Shown here: positions 12,001 to 18,058 of the stretch, piece after piece
How positions within the stretch are numbered: the stretch's first letter is position 1
Layout of the letters: each line of letters begins with the position of its first letter
Notes under the pieces: generated by a model
What the model was told of the DNA's origin: nothing
Seen by the model: only the letters and a program-made list of their open reading frames with translations
The model's database searches: none
Position numbers and translations under genes: made by a program
NCBI RefSeq assembly: GCF_900130015.1
Contig: NZ_FQXS01000010.1
Coordinates: forward strand, 1-64,000
From: Desulfofustis glycolicus DSM 9705
Lineage (GTDB): Bacteria > Desulfobacterota > Desulfobulbia > Desulfobulbales > Desulfocapsaceae
DNA length: 64,000 bases
Direction of reading: 5' to 3'

Positions 12001-12298
12001 GGGACGACCACCCGATCCAGGCCAAAAGCACCAGCGCCGCTCCCCCCGCGGACAGGGTGGCGACCACGCTGACCGTTAAGACAAGACGGCGGAAAAACGA
12101 ATCCGTGACCTGGATATCGCCGTCCTCGTCCTTATGCACCAGGGCGCTCCGGTTATATCCCTGCCGGATCAGTCCCCGGAGAGCATCGCGGCCTTCCTGC
12201 TGCTTGGTGAAATATCCGATAAGAATGGCTGAGCCCACATGTATCCTATGTTTCTTCGTTTGTTGTTCAGCTGCGCTATCCGGATCTTTGACCAACAT
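3038..12298 (-). CDS. ndvB: Cyclic beta-1,2-glucan synthase (NdvB/Cgs type: GT84, glycoamylase-like and GH94 domains)
   Basis: This is a giant membrane protein of about 3,086 residues. It has hydrophobic segments in its N-terminal part (around residues 75-130 and again before and after the GT region). A GT84 glycosyltransferase region near residue 800 carries TLDSDTQLPHG. A glycoamylase-like segment follows (GYLTVNQV, YMAHHQGMAFLALINFL). Two GH94-type carbohydrate-phosphorylase regions fill the C-terminal half. NdvB makes cyclic beta-1,2-glucans from UDP-glucose at the inner membrane and sets their ring size by phosphorolysis. The frame extends upstream to a TTG at 12421; ATG 12298 is preferred because the extra residues are low-complexity and non-conserved, though no clear ribosome binding site is seen. 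The last codons (GDVV, stop) come from the RAYT inverted repeat, so the C-terminus has been rewritten. Confidence 0.88.
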   Translation of the reverse strand: MLVKDPDSAAEQQTKKHRIHVGSAILIGYFTKQQEGRDALRGLIRQGYNRSALVHKDEDGDIQVTDSFFRRLVLTVSVVATLSAGGAALVLLAWIGWSSPPVWNLSVSLVLILGCGAIGAAVTLAWLRRSRHGVESEVTDAHSRRLMPGESVLILQTSVDSLRRPMALLRENGEAHPSLFVIHPRCERRDRERVRVVKLSSTQIHEHARRHAGEQVLDSRPNRSVELLKRLRKSQTWIRQVCADLSAATHLEQKTTPAADWILDNEYILEGNTRDVLVNLPRSFYRRLPVLASAHYRGLPCIYGLAKDLVSHTDLRLDRENVLAFIDAYQSVRTLTIGELWAVPQMLRIALIENIQSFAVTALEDLRERQLADLWTNRLSAANRHGSNQLFKTLAELATAEPTPSPYFGAQLIGLLYDEDVVLSPVRSWLERSFKDSLYDITLREQNRQTREQLSCGNAFTSLRQLALLDWREVFENISRVEQILRRDPSGFYAGTDFPTRDRCRRAIEELALAAALSEEQVAEEAIEQSSRAESEADLDRRRSHVGTWLTGEGRSELAQLLACRETRRYRLLAWIYQHHTTFYLSAVGTVSLLLAVPIALVAFDPDRPAEGSLALHAALVLLLLVPVSQLAIEVVNYLISRLLPPRTLPKMDFREQGIPDAFRTLVVVPMMLVDDDTIHAEVEKVEIRFLANKDANLFFSLFADYTDSPTLSDLEDAHLLDTASALITELNHRHGGERFFLFHRPRTWCPSELQFIGWERKRGKLEELNRLIDGTRPETACPLVAVGDRQRLTDVRFVITLDSDTQLPHGTARRLIETLAHPLNQPRFDAAGHIIAGTYTIIQPRVSPTLDSTNRSIFSRLFADAIGVDPYTEAVADVYQDLSGEGSYQGKGIYDVHAFSRLLSERFPDGRILSHDLLEGAHVRVGLASDIELFDDFPQNYRSYSSRAHRWIRGDWQIAAWLLPWVPQPAGGRGKNALSLMDRWKILDNLRRSLLPAASLGLLLISWIISPSVGTIAGLVIGLQLLIHPLTQPLTMATSRGGLKYLDLAKIRHDLLRATADAALLPHQAAVALDAIGRAWYRCLISRRDLLQWKTQASHWSTGQRHPLFVAGLALVPLFSSVAGLAVWQIMPASLPQAAPWLVLWLAAPLLGWLLNLPPGAGRRRQPLPEQDRLLLRQVARRTWRYFSSFVSADTSWLPPDNYQVSHQGRLAMRTSPTNIGLWLTSTLGASDCGYLTVNQVVDRLRGSMNSIARLDRYQGHLLNWYDIQTLAPLEPRYVSTVDSGNLLGSLWVLEQGLNELLHQPLFGHKTFTGLADTGEILKGDLLQSGAGGGALPLVDALLREWHGPPSTVVDQLDLQQRTVTELTAIVAAAGESPWATELMEQATGWQVSADRYLSWIEILAEKTAEELAPLGEVACTAIRRDLVRAPSLAALAHGQIEAMTVLRQIREQSLPAESALLPWFDRLLAAFASAQWLAGETLAVAEQLIETVQELSSGMDMRFLYDPKHKLFTIGYNVSLNRLDDANYDLLASEARLGSFLSIARGDVPLDHWFSMSRPYGAIGRRRVLLSWTGTMFEYLMPLLFQRSYDNSLLDKAAGEAVAVQIAYGRSHHVPWGISESAFADLDMEKTYQYKAFGVPTLGLKRGLEEKLVVAPYATLLALHVSPSKAVRNLKRLADLGMLAEYGFFEAIDFSRQAQHDLALQDPKRGVIIKAYMAHHQGMAFLALINFLHGDPFPRRFHSDPRVQAFEALLQERIPTLPPLHLVSTRNSEPVPLSGDLAAPTASTFTTPHTITPMTLLLSNGRYDLMITNSGGGYSSWKGQEISRWRSDQTCDAMGVFCYFHETEPDRLWSAAHHPVGGTTEGYSVDFTLDRAIFRCSDDDIYTETEVSISPEDDVEVRRITLVNHSSRRRQVNLTSYVELSMAAHNADRQHPAFNKLFIQTEALADSQVLLAYRRPRSNDDPPLFVAHRLTSAPAEEGFTADDNWQFETDRARFIGRGRDLARPMGAVQSLGNSQGFVLDPILSLRQNITLEPGQRYQVCTVLAAGASREEVLLLMDKYSELHAAGRAMDFAWHSAQQQLQMLHIQPDEARRFQQLASHLLFPNSLLRTSAKRLADNRKGQAGLWPYGISGDLPIVLVSIGEQREIALVRQTLQARTFWQLHGLSVDLVILNEEAGGYEQPVQERLEQLVQAHSLAAATDRAGSVFLRNASQLPEEDLTLLSAAASIVLVGARGPLSRQLQAPVDSPKPPTKMARKRVPPEPSAPLPFMELEYFNSLGGFTQDGREYAIYLGPDTNTPAPWVNVIANPNFGTLVSETGAGFTWYGNSQSNRLTGWSNDPVLDPASEALYIRDEESGNFWSPTVAPIREPVAYRARHGAGYSVFEHNSHGIEQELTVFVPVDDSGGQPVKLQRLRLTNASRKKRRISITYYVELTLGENRETSRMHVVTRRDEETRAIFAQNRYHPDYGDRVTFVAMTPAPESYSGDRTAFIGRNRSLARPIGMELPGLSERVGAGLDPGAALRATVELAPGEYHDIVCMLGQAESSFRARELVLAFQHELALEDALVRTTAWWDDLLGTVEVRTPERSADLLLNRWLRYQSLSSRIWGRSGFYQSSGAYGFRDQLQDIMAFCATRPQLARDQILLAAGRQFREGDVQHWWHPPGGAGIRSRISDDLLWLPYVTAHYVRTTGDAAILETDIPFLEATALADGQHEQYAVPAISAEQASLFEHCRRAVTRGQTAGSLGLPLIGTGDWNDGMNLVGAEGKGESIWLAWFLCDVLQGMGELADILRHPELGRSYRQDREILAERIEQSGWDGQWYLRGTFDDGTPLGSAASTEARIDSLPQSWAWLTGAAEPARAVQALESAWHHLVREDEALVLLFTPPFDTSEPSPGYIKGYPPGVRENGGQYTHAALWLAMAMARSGDGKRAVRLLRMLNPIEHTRDAAAAWRYGIEPYAVAADIYRLPGRIGRGGWSWYTGSAAWMYRAWLEEILGLQVHGEQMRIAPVIPATWPGFNLHYRHGEAIYAIEVENPDACEHGVAWVEVDGLRLSGNLIPLERCLIKHQVRVRMGKNTGDVV

Positions 12299-12657
12299 CG
12301 AAGCGTTTGGTTGATGGCGGGATCCGGGACAATCGATCCCGGTGAGAGTGGAGAGCGCTGACGTTGGTGAAACTGTTGAGGCGGTTTGCCGACCAGCGTT
12401 TCCCGTGACACGATGTTGCAATTTTCATGCAAGGACTGAAGACGACATTTTGCCGGAGATACGACCGGAAGGACCGATGGAGGGATCTGCTACCCGACAC
12501 TCTCCGCCAGGGCCCGGAGATGAAGAGGCGGAGCACAGGAGGTGCCATCCTTTCCGAACGGAGGGTGCGATGAAGGCTGAACGGGTCAGGTGGTCGATAT
12601 AGCCTATGTAGGACCATCCAATGCCGGCTCGGGCGCCGATCAAGGGGGCTAGATATA

Positions 12658-12677
12658 ACCAGTGGTGATATATGACC
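12658..12677 (+). promoter_or_regulatory. Upstream activator element, copy 1
   Basis: ACCAGTGGTGATATATGACC matches the element at 15841-15860 at 19 of 20 positions. It lies 100 bp before a consensus sigma-54 promoter, as expected for an enhancer-binding activator site. Confidence 0.65.
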
Positions 12678-12777
12678 ATGAACGCCCGACTCGCCATGGT
12701 GTCCGGAATTTACATTTTCAGCAGATTGTTCATTAAAAACATAGTGATGGAATTGCTTCCAGCGAGTCATAAAGTGC

Positions 12778-12793
12778 TGGCACAGCGCTTGCT
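12778..12793 (+). promoter_or_regulatory. Sigma-54 promoter, copy 1
   Basis: TGGCACAGCGCTTGCT matches the -24/-12 consensus, with GG (12779-12780) and GC (12791-12792) separated by exactly 10 bases. Start of transcription is expected near 12804, toward the gene at 13127. A 145-bp palindromic repeat lies between. Confidence 0.75.
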
Positions 12794-12821
12794 TTGTGTG
12801 GGAGTGTCGGCTGAATTCTCT

Positions 12822-12966
12822 AGGGGAGCTTGAAAAATCCGGAATCCCGTTCAAGATCGAGGCGCGCAAGAAAATTTTACCGCAGGCATATACATGATAT
12901 TTCGAGGATAAAATTTGATTGTGCAACAACGAGATTGGGCGGAATGACAATTTTTCAAGCTTCCCT
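12822..12966. repeat. Palindromic composite repeat, family 1, full copy (145 bp)
   Basis: Ends are imperfect inverted repeats (AGGGGAGCTTGAAAAAT against AGGGAAGCTTGAAAAAT, 16 of 17). The core contains GGCATATACATGATAT and GAGGATAAAA. It is closely related to the copy at 38764-38907. No coding capacity. It lies in the leader between the sigma-54 promoter and the gene at 13127. Confidence 0.85.
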
Positions 12967-13126
12967 CTACGCCGCGATGATTTTCACCGGTTCCACTTGA
13001 GAAAAGAGTTGGAAGATCTTCGGCAAGAGTGCCGACGATTCTATCAGCATTGCCCGGAACCATATGAAGAACCGGTCGCATGGCGGCTGAAATGATCACC
13101 ACTATGAGGAGCTTCAGGAAGAGCAC

Positions 13127-13486
13127 ATGACAAACATCATCAGGACCATCATGAAGGTGCTGCCGGGTAAGCAGAAAGAAATAGTGCAGACATTGTTGTC
13201 ACTGCCCCAGCCGCCGGTTAACGAGGGCTGCTTGAGCTACGATATCCTAGGCGATATCGAGAACAAAAATGTTATCAACTTGATATCGGAATGGCAGACC
13301 CGCCGGCAACTCAACCGATATATTTCGTCCGAAAGATTCAGCGTCCTGCTCGGGACCAGGAGCCTGTTGTGCGAACCGTTGGACATTCAAATCCTGACCA
13401 TTTCAGAAACGGAAGGTATGGAGGCTGTCAGTGCGCTGCGGAGAAAAGAAACCGTTCCGTGCAAATTCATGCGGGAAGGAGATTGA
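13127..13486 (+). CDS. Antibiotic biosynthesis monooxygenase (ABM)-like small protein
   Basis: This 119-residue protein starts behind AGGAAG. Residues 1-95 look like a dimeric alpha-beta barrel ABM domain: an N-terminal strand (IIRTIMKVLPGKQKEIVQTL), a central GCLSYDILGDIENKNVINLI and SEWQTRRQLNRYISSERF. Family members include quinol monooxygenases and heme-degrading enzymes; the substrate cannot be read here. The consensus sigma-54 promoter at 12778 points at this gene, and the sigma-54 activator gene follows downstream, so it probably belongs to the same stress or redox circuit. Confidence 0.6.
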   Translation: MTNIIRTIMKVLPGKQKEIVQTLLSLPQPPVNEGCLSYDILGDIENKNVINLISEWQTRRQLNRYISSERFSVLLGTRSLLCEPLDIQILTISETEGMEAVSALRRKETVPCKFMREGD

Positions 13487-13847
13487 CGATATGATAATTA
13501 TCCTTGTCCGGGGATCTCGGTGTCGATGTAGTCAATGCCTTGGATAGTGGCATTTTCTAATGACTTGAAGATGGGGGGAGGCGCGGGAAGAAGAGTTGCG
13601 CTACTGGTCCTCCGGTGACTGAGAAATTACCTGGGCTGCTGAATATCGGCAGATCCATCCGGCATTTTCCGGCAGCTGTCTCAGTCGTTCTGAAGCGAAG
13701 CAAAAAAACAACACGGAATCATCTCTTAAAGAACCCCGAGTCATATGATAAGATGAAACATATCTGTTTCTCCGGGTATCTTCTCAGGTCATTGCCGATC
13801 GTCTTGTGCTTGTTTCCCCACGAAAAGCAATCCGCCATCTGGAACTA
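13487..13847. other. Intergenic region before the sigma-54 activator
   Basis: About 360 bp with no convincing gene. An open frame at 13615-13848 has no family features and no good ribosome binding site. No repeat was recognised. Confidence 0.5.
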
Positions 13848-15368
13848 ATGGGCCATATCGTCGACAAAAATAATAACGGGTCAGCACGGCTGCAGATTGT
13901 GTTCAAGGTCTTCGGCAACATCCTCGATTCGATTCGCGAACCGTTGGTATTCCTGGACTCTTATCTGCAGGTGGTCAAGGCCAACCGTGCTTTCTACCAG
14001 ACTTTCGACGTAAAGCCGGAGGAGACCGAGGGCGAGGTGATCTTCAATCTTGGCAACCGCCAATGGGATATTCCCAAGCTGAGGGAATTACTGGTAAAGG
14101 TCCTGCCTCAGAATATGGTCTTCGACGATCTGGAGGTGGAGCATACCTTCGAGACCATCGGCCGCAAGGTCATGCACTTGAACGCCCGGCGGATCTTTCA
14201 CAAAACAGGCCAGCCCGAACTGATCCTCCTGGCGATCGAGGATGTGACCGAGCGGGAAGATCAGAAGAAAGATCTGGAGGAACTGGTAACCAGGCGGACG
14301 GCTGAACTCATTGTTGCCAAGGAAGAAGCCGAGAAAGAAAAAGACGCGGCAGAAAGAGCCCTTGGTGAAATAAAGATGCTCAAGGCCCAGCTTGAAGCGG
14401 AAACGATCTATCTGCGGGAAGAGATCAAGCTGGAATACAACCACGAGAAAATCGTCGGGCACAGCGACGGTCTCAAATATGTCCTCTACAAGGTTGAGCA
14501 GATCGCCAGCAGCGACACCACCGTCTTGGTCTTGGGCGAGACCGGAACTGGCAAGGAGCTGGTCGCCCGGGCCATACACGACCTGAGTCTGCGCAAGAGC
14601 AGGCCTCTGATCAAGGTCAACTGTGCCGCCCTTCCCGCCAACCTGATCGAAAGCGAATTGTTCGGTCATGAGAAGGGGGCCTTCACCGGCGCCCAGACAA
14701 AACATCTCGGGCGCTTCGAAGTCGCCGACGGCGCCACCCTTTTTCTTGATGAAATCGGAGAATTACCAATCGAACTGCAGGCTAAGCTCTTGAGAGTGGT
14801 CCAGGACGGGGAATTCGAGCGGTTGGGCGGCTCGCACACGAAGAAAGTCGATGTCCGAATCATTGCCGCCACCAACCGCGATCTGGAGGAGGAAGTCCGG
14901 AAGGGTGGCTTTCGCGAGGATCTCTGGTATAGGCTGAACATCTTTCCCATTACCATGCCGCCGCTGCGTGAGCGACTGGATGATATCCCCTTACTGGTTG
15001 AATATTATGTCGAAAAGATTGCCAAACGGATGGGCAAGAACATTACCCATATTCCCACCAGTGTCATGGGAGAGCTGCAGAGTTATCGTTGGCCGGGCAA
15101 TATCCGGGAATTGGAAAACGTCCTGGAGCGGGCGGTAATCAACTCGTCGGGTTCCAAACTGCACCTTGCCGATCAATTGAGGAAACCACCCAAATATCTC
15201 TCCACCGGCACGGGCACGTTGGAAGCGGTGGAGAGAAACCATATCCTCCGGGTGCTCGAACAGACCAATTGGAAGGTGAGTGGGAAGAACAGCGCCGCTG
15301 AGATTCTCGGGTTAGACAGGAGCACCCTGCGCGCCCGTATGATCAAGCTCAATATCCACAAATCCTGA
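13848..15368 (+). CDS. Sigma-54-dependent transcriptional activator with N-terminal PAS domain
   Basis: This protein has about 506 residues. An N-terminal PAS-like sensor (about 15-125; SIREPLVFLDSYLQVVKANRAF) is followed by a coiled coil (VAKEEAEKEKDAAERALGEI). The AAA+ domain carries Walker A GETGTGKE, the sigma-54 contact loop GAFTGA and Walker [10 protein letters not shown]. The Fis-type HTH is at the end (AAEILGLDRSTLRARMIKL). It remodels sigma-54 RNA polymerase and binds upstream elements. ATG 13848 is chosen; a GTG at 13806 in the same frame is possible. It lies between the two promoters that share the element ACCAGTGGTSATATATGACC, so it is the best candidate to bind that element. The signal sensed is unknown. 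Confidence 0.9.
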   Translation: MGHIVDKNNNGSARLQIVFKVFGNILDSIREPLVFLDSYLQVVKANRAFYQTFDVKPEETEGEVIFNLGNRQWDIPKLRELLVKVLPQNMVFDDLEVEHTFETIGRKVMHLNARRIFHKTGQPELILLAIEDVTEREDQKKDLEELVTRRTAELIVAKEEAEKEKDAAERALGEIKMLKAQLEAETIYLREEIKLEYNHEKIVGHSDGLKYVLYKVEQIASSDTTVLVLGETGTGKELVARAIHDLSLRKSRPLIKVNCAALPANLIESELFGHEKGAFTGAQTKHLGRFEVADGATLFLDEIGELPIELQAKLLRVVQDGEFERLGGSHTKKVDVRIIAATNRDLEEEVRKGGFREDLWYRLNIFPITMPPLRERLDDIPLLVEYYVEKIAKRMGKNITHIPTSVMGELQSYRWPGNIRELENVLERAVINSSGSKLHLADQLRKPPKYLSTGTGTLEAVERNHILRVLEQTNWKVSGKNSAAEILGLDRSTLRARMIKLNIHKS

Positions 15369-15408
15369 TTGCCCTATCGGTTAACATTAATCACGGCTGA
15401 CAAACCTG

Positions 15409-15528
15409 TTACGGCAACAGTCTGCTCTTCGGCTGCTTGTCGATTTTGTCCTTGTCTTTCTGCTTTTGTTTTTTGTCGCTCTGTTTCTGGCTCTTATCCT
15501 TGCCTTTCTTGCCGCCCTTGTCTCCCAT
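15409..15528 (-). CDS. Lysine-rich 39-residue conserved small protein
   Basis: The protein starts MGDKGGKKGKDKSQKQSDKK and ends QPKSRLLP; more than a third of residues are lysine. The ATG (15526-15528) is preceded by AAGGAGGTG at ideal distance, one of the strongest ribosome binding sites in the window. I recall very similar MGDKGGKK proteins in other proteobacteria, but no function is known to me. It is convergent with the sigma-54 activator gene. It could bind nucleic acid given its charge, but that is speculation. Confidence 0.75.
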   Translation of the reverse strand: MGDKGGKKGKDKSQKQSDKKQKQKDKDKIDKQPKSRLLP

Positions 15529-15840
15529 GGTTGAAGCACCTCCTTCACTCTTGCTTTTTTAGGTGTAGTAAAACCGGCTGCGGTTCCCGGGGCCCGTTCT
15601 CTCTCGCACGGTTTTCTCCGATTTGGACCAAGGGGTCCGGTACCGGTAAGAACGCAATGCTCAGATGACGGTGCGTATGGCTCAATAATCTTGCCCCTGA
15701 CTGCCCTATATAAAGCAATCTTTGTGCCGTGCATTCATTTGCTCCGGGTTGCCCGACAACCTTCTGTTTTCATGGGACACATGGCCTGCAACTGGGTTGC
15801 GTACCGTCGCGATCGGCAGGACCGATGGGGGTTATATGCG

Positions 15841-15860
15841 ACCAGTGGTCATATATGACC
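15841..15860 (+). promoter_or_regulatory. Upstream activator element, copy 2
   Basis: ACCAGTGGTCATATATGACC contains a perfect 14-bp palindrome (GGTCATATATGACC, 15847-15860). It lies 98 bp before a sigma-54 promoter and matches 12658-12677 at 19 of 20 bases. Confidence 0.7.
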
Positions 15861-15957
15861 TCGATTTCCCTGTTCCATTGGCCGTGGATTCTTCTCGGTC
15901 AGTTTAATTTATTTTTAAAAACAGAACATTGTGTTGCTTTGCTCGAACAGCGGCAAG

Positions 15958-15973
15958 TGGCGCGAAGATTGCT
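15958..15973 (+). promoter_or_regulatory. Sigma-54 promoter, copy 2
   Basis: TGGCGCGAAGATTGCT has GG at 15959-15960 and GC at 15971-15972 with the required 10-base gap. Transcription should begin near 15984, about 120 bp before the DsrD-like gene. Confidence 0.75.
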
Positions 15974-16103
15974 TTATGTTCTATGATCGAAAGTTTTTTG
16001 CGATCACGTGAACGATACGGTGACCAGCGTATCATGTGTGTGAAAGCAAGAGAGGTCACAGCCCGGCAGATCTGCTGCTAATAGAATTTTCAGGAGGTTT
16101 CTT

Positions 16104-16346
16104 ATGCAATTAACGAAAGAAGCGCTCAAGATTGCGATCCTTGAGAAAGCCGAAAAATCACCGAAAGCGCAGTTGTACATTAAAGATTTCTATGCCTGTG
16201 ATCCGGAGACGAAGCCGCGTGAGCTGAAAAATGTGGCCAATGCTCTGGTTAAGGAAGGAAAGCTTATGTTTTGGTCTTCGGGGTCGACAACGATGTATGC
16301 CCTGAAAAGCCGGATTAAAAACGAAGAGAATGTCGGCGGAATTTGA
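16104..16346 (+). CDS. DsrD-like winged-helix protein (paralogue outside a dsr operon)
   Basis: This 80-residue protein has the DsrD fold signature: a KAQLYIKDF segment, then KPRELKNVANALVKEG, then the diagnostic FWSSGSTTMYALK near residues 58-70, which closely resembles the WSSGSTTMYGLK of DsrD in sulfate reducers. DsrD is known as an allosteric activator of dissimilatory sulfite reductase DsrAB. Here no dsrAB is nearby; the gene is behind a consensus sigma-54 promoter with an activator site and an AGGAGG ribosome binding site. It may be a conditional regulator of sulfite reduction or a repurposed DNA- or protein-binding winged helix. Family assignment is strong; role is inferred. Confidence 0.82.
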   Translation: MQLTKEALKIAILEKAEKSPKAQLYIKDFYACDPETKPRELKNVANALVKEGKLMFWSSGSTTMYALKSRIKNEENVGGI

Positions 16347-16409
16347 CAATAGTCAGTCAAAATTTATTTTAAATTGAGTAGTTATGTGTTTTGGGAAGAG
16401 GAGCAAACT

Positions 16410-16721
16410 ATGCGAAAAGGTGACAGCGTCATGGCTGATCACCCTGACAGTCGCGGAAGGGAGTCTGTCAGGTTTTATGGAGTTGTTCAGGAAATCACAA
16501 AAGCAGGAGGGGTAATCATCAAGACGGCAGACGGTTCGTTAATAGACCGTCATGTGAACGCCATCGCGGTGTATATACAGCCGCCGTCAAATTGGCAGGA
16601 ATTGTACGAGCAGCAGACCGTGTCCTCCTCGCGAAAACAGACGATGATGGTTCGCAGATCATATGCCAGGCAACGAAAACTCTCTTCTCCCGATGTCGAT
16701 TTCAACCCAACTAATGGGTGA
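16410..16721 (+). CDS. Small hypothetical protein downstream of the DsrD-like gene
   Basis: This protein has 103 residues from ATG 16410, which follows GAGGAG; an earlier ATG at 16374 is in frame but lacks a ribosome binding site. It begins MRKGDSVMADHPDSRGRESV and has a small beta-rich core (FYGVVQEITKAGGVIIKT) and a basic serine-rich tail. No family recognised. It lies 63 bp after the DsrD-like gene on the same strand, so it is probably in the same sigma-54 transcript. Confidence 0.6.
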   Translation: MRKGDSVMADHPDSRGRESVRFYGVVQEITKAGGVIIKTADGSLIDRHVNAIAVYIQPPSNWQELYEQQTVSSSRKQTMMVRRSYARQRKLSSPDVDFNPTNG

Positions 16722-16878
16722 ATCATTCTTTTGAAAACCTTCTGTTTTTGAGACGCTTCCCGTCAGAGGAGATGAGAGGAAGATGCTTGCCAGGGTGCTG
16801 CACCAATGCATGCCGCACTATTTTGCATGGATATGGTCGGTATCAATCGACAAATCGGGTTTGATGGAGGCCGGTGTG

Positions 16879-17793
16879 TTATTTGGCCCGCCGGGCGTTG
16901 TACCCGCCCCACGTCTGCTGTGAGACGCCGACGACAACGAAGGCCTGCGGATCGACGCGGGAGGTGATGAATTTCACATCGTAGATCCGCGAGCGGAGTA
17001 CCGTCAGATAGAGCATGGTCCGCGACTTTCCGGAATAGCCGCCAGTCACTTCCCAATGCGAAACACCACGGCGCAATTCGTGCATGATTGCATCGCGGAT
17101 CGGGCCGGGGTGTTCGGTAATGATCGTTACGGTCCGGGTCTGGCTGATCCCCTCGAGGACGAAGTCGGAAAAGATGCCCACCAGTACCAGGGTGATTAGG
17201 GCGAGTAGCGCAACTTCCATGGAAAAGGTAATACCGGCGAGCAAGATGATGACCAGATCGGTCGCCAGATACGACTGGCTCATGGGAAAGCCGGTCTTGT
17301 TGTAGATGATCCGCGCGGTGATCGATGTGCCACCGACCGTGCCGCCAAAGCGATAGACCAACCCGGATCCGATGCCGTAGAGAACGCCGGCATAGATGGC
17401 GGCAAGCAACACGTCGTCGGTCAACGGAAAGGACGGGTCCCAGATGGGGATGTAGTACGTGAACAGTTCGGTGGCCACGGAAAAGACGACGACGGCAACG
17501 ATGCTCGACCAGACGAACGACCAGCGCCCGAGAAAGTAATAGCCGAGGATGAACAGTGGAATATTGGCCACCAGAAAGAAGGCGCCGACCGGAACTCCGG
17601 TGAATTCGTTGACGATGATCCCCAGACCGGCGATGCCGCCGGCGGCAATTTTGTAGGGGACTTGAAAAACCACATAACCCAGCGCCGAGAGGATACCGCC
17701 GATGACCATCATGCTCTGCTGGACACCGATACGGATAATTTTTTCCCGAGTGGAGAGGGTGAGTTTGTCCCGTATTCTCTGTGAAATACGCAT
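16879..17793 (-). CDS. YitT family membrane protein (DUF161 + DUF2179)
   Basis: This protein has about 304 residues. Five to six hydrophobic segments make up the first 200 residues, with the YitT features VPYKIAAGGIAGLGIIVNEF and GIGSGLVYRFGGTVGGTSI. A C-terminal soluble DUF2179 domain follows (TVTIITEHPGPIRDAIMHEL, RGVSHWEVTGGYSGKSR). The start is ATG 17793 behind AGAGGT; a longer frame reaches 17904 but its extra residues are not membrane-like. YitT proteins are inner-membrane proteins of unknown transport function. It stands alone. Confidence 0.85.
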   Translation of the reverse strand: MRISQRIRDKLTLSTREKIIRIGVQQSMMVIGGILSALGYVVFQVPYKIAAGGIAGLGIIVNEFTGVPVGAFFLVANIPLFILGYYFLGRWSFVWSSIVAVVVFSVATELFTYYIPIWDPSFPLTDDVLLAAIYAGVLYGIGSGLVYRFGGTVGGTSITARIIYNKTGFPMSQSYLATDLVIILLAGITFSMEVALLALITLVLVGIFSDFVLEGISQTRTVTIITEHPGPIRDAIMHELRRGVSHWEVTGGYSGKSRTMLYLTVLRSRIYDVKFITSRVDPQAFVVVGVSQQTWGGYNARRAK

Positions 17794-18058
17794 ACGTTTT
17801 ACCTCTTGTGCTGAAATATCGGTACAACCACCCTGACCGGCACCTGAACGGGGAGCCGATCGGTTCCGGCCCTGACCTTCAGTGGTGCATAAAGGGTGAG
17901 TCACCAGTTAACAGATCTTGCGCCACAAAGCGACCCTTTCAGGTCAAAAAAACGCCGTTTTTTGTTTGTTCCGGGTGAGAAAACCGCAAGAGATAGAGCA
18001 ATGCAAGGCCGTGATGCCGGTCTGTGTTTCCTCCGTCAGGTTGGCGCGAAGCCAGCGA

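Noticed and set aside
15560..15680. Possible group II intron domain V-like hairpin in GC-rich intergenic DNA
   Set aside because: The pairing and the conserved catalytic AGC/bulge pattern could not be made to fit.
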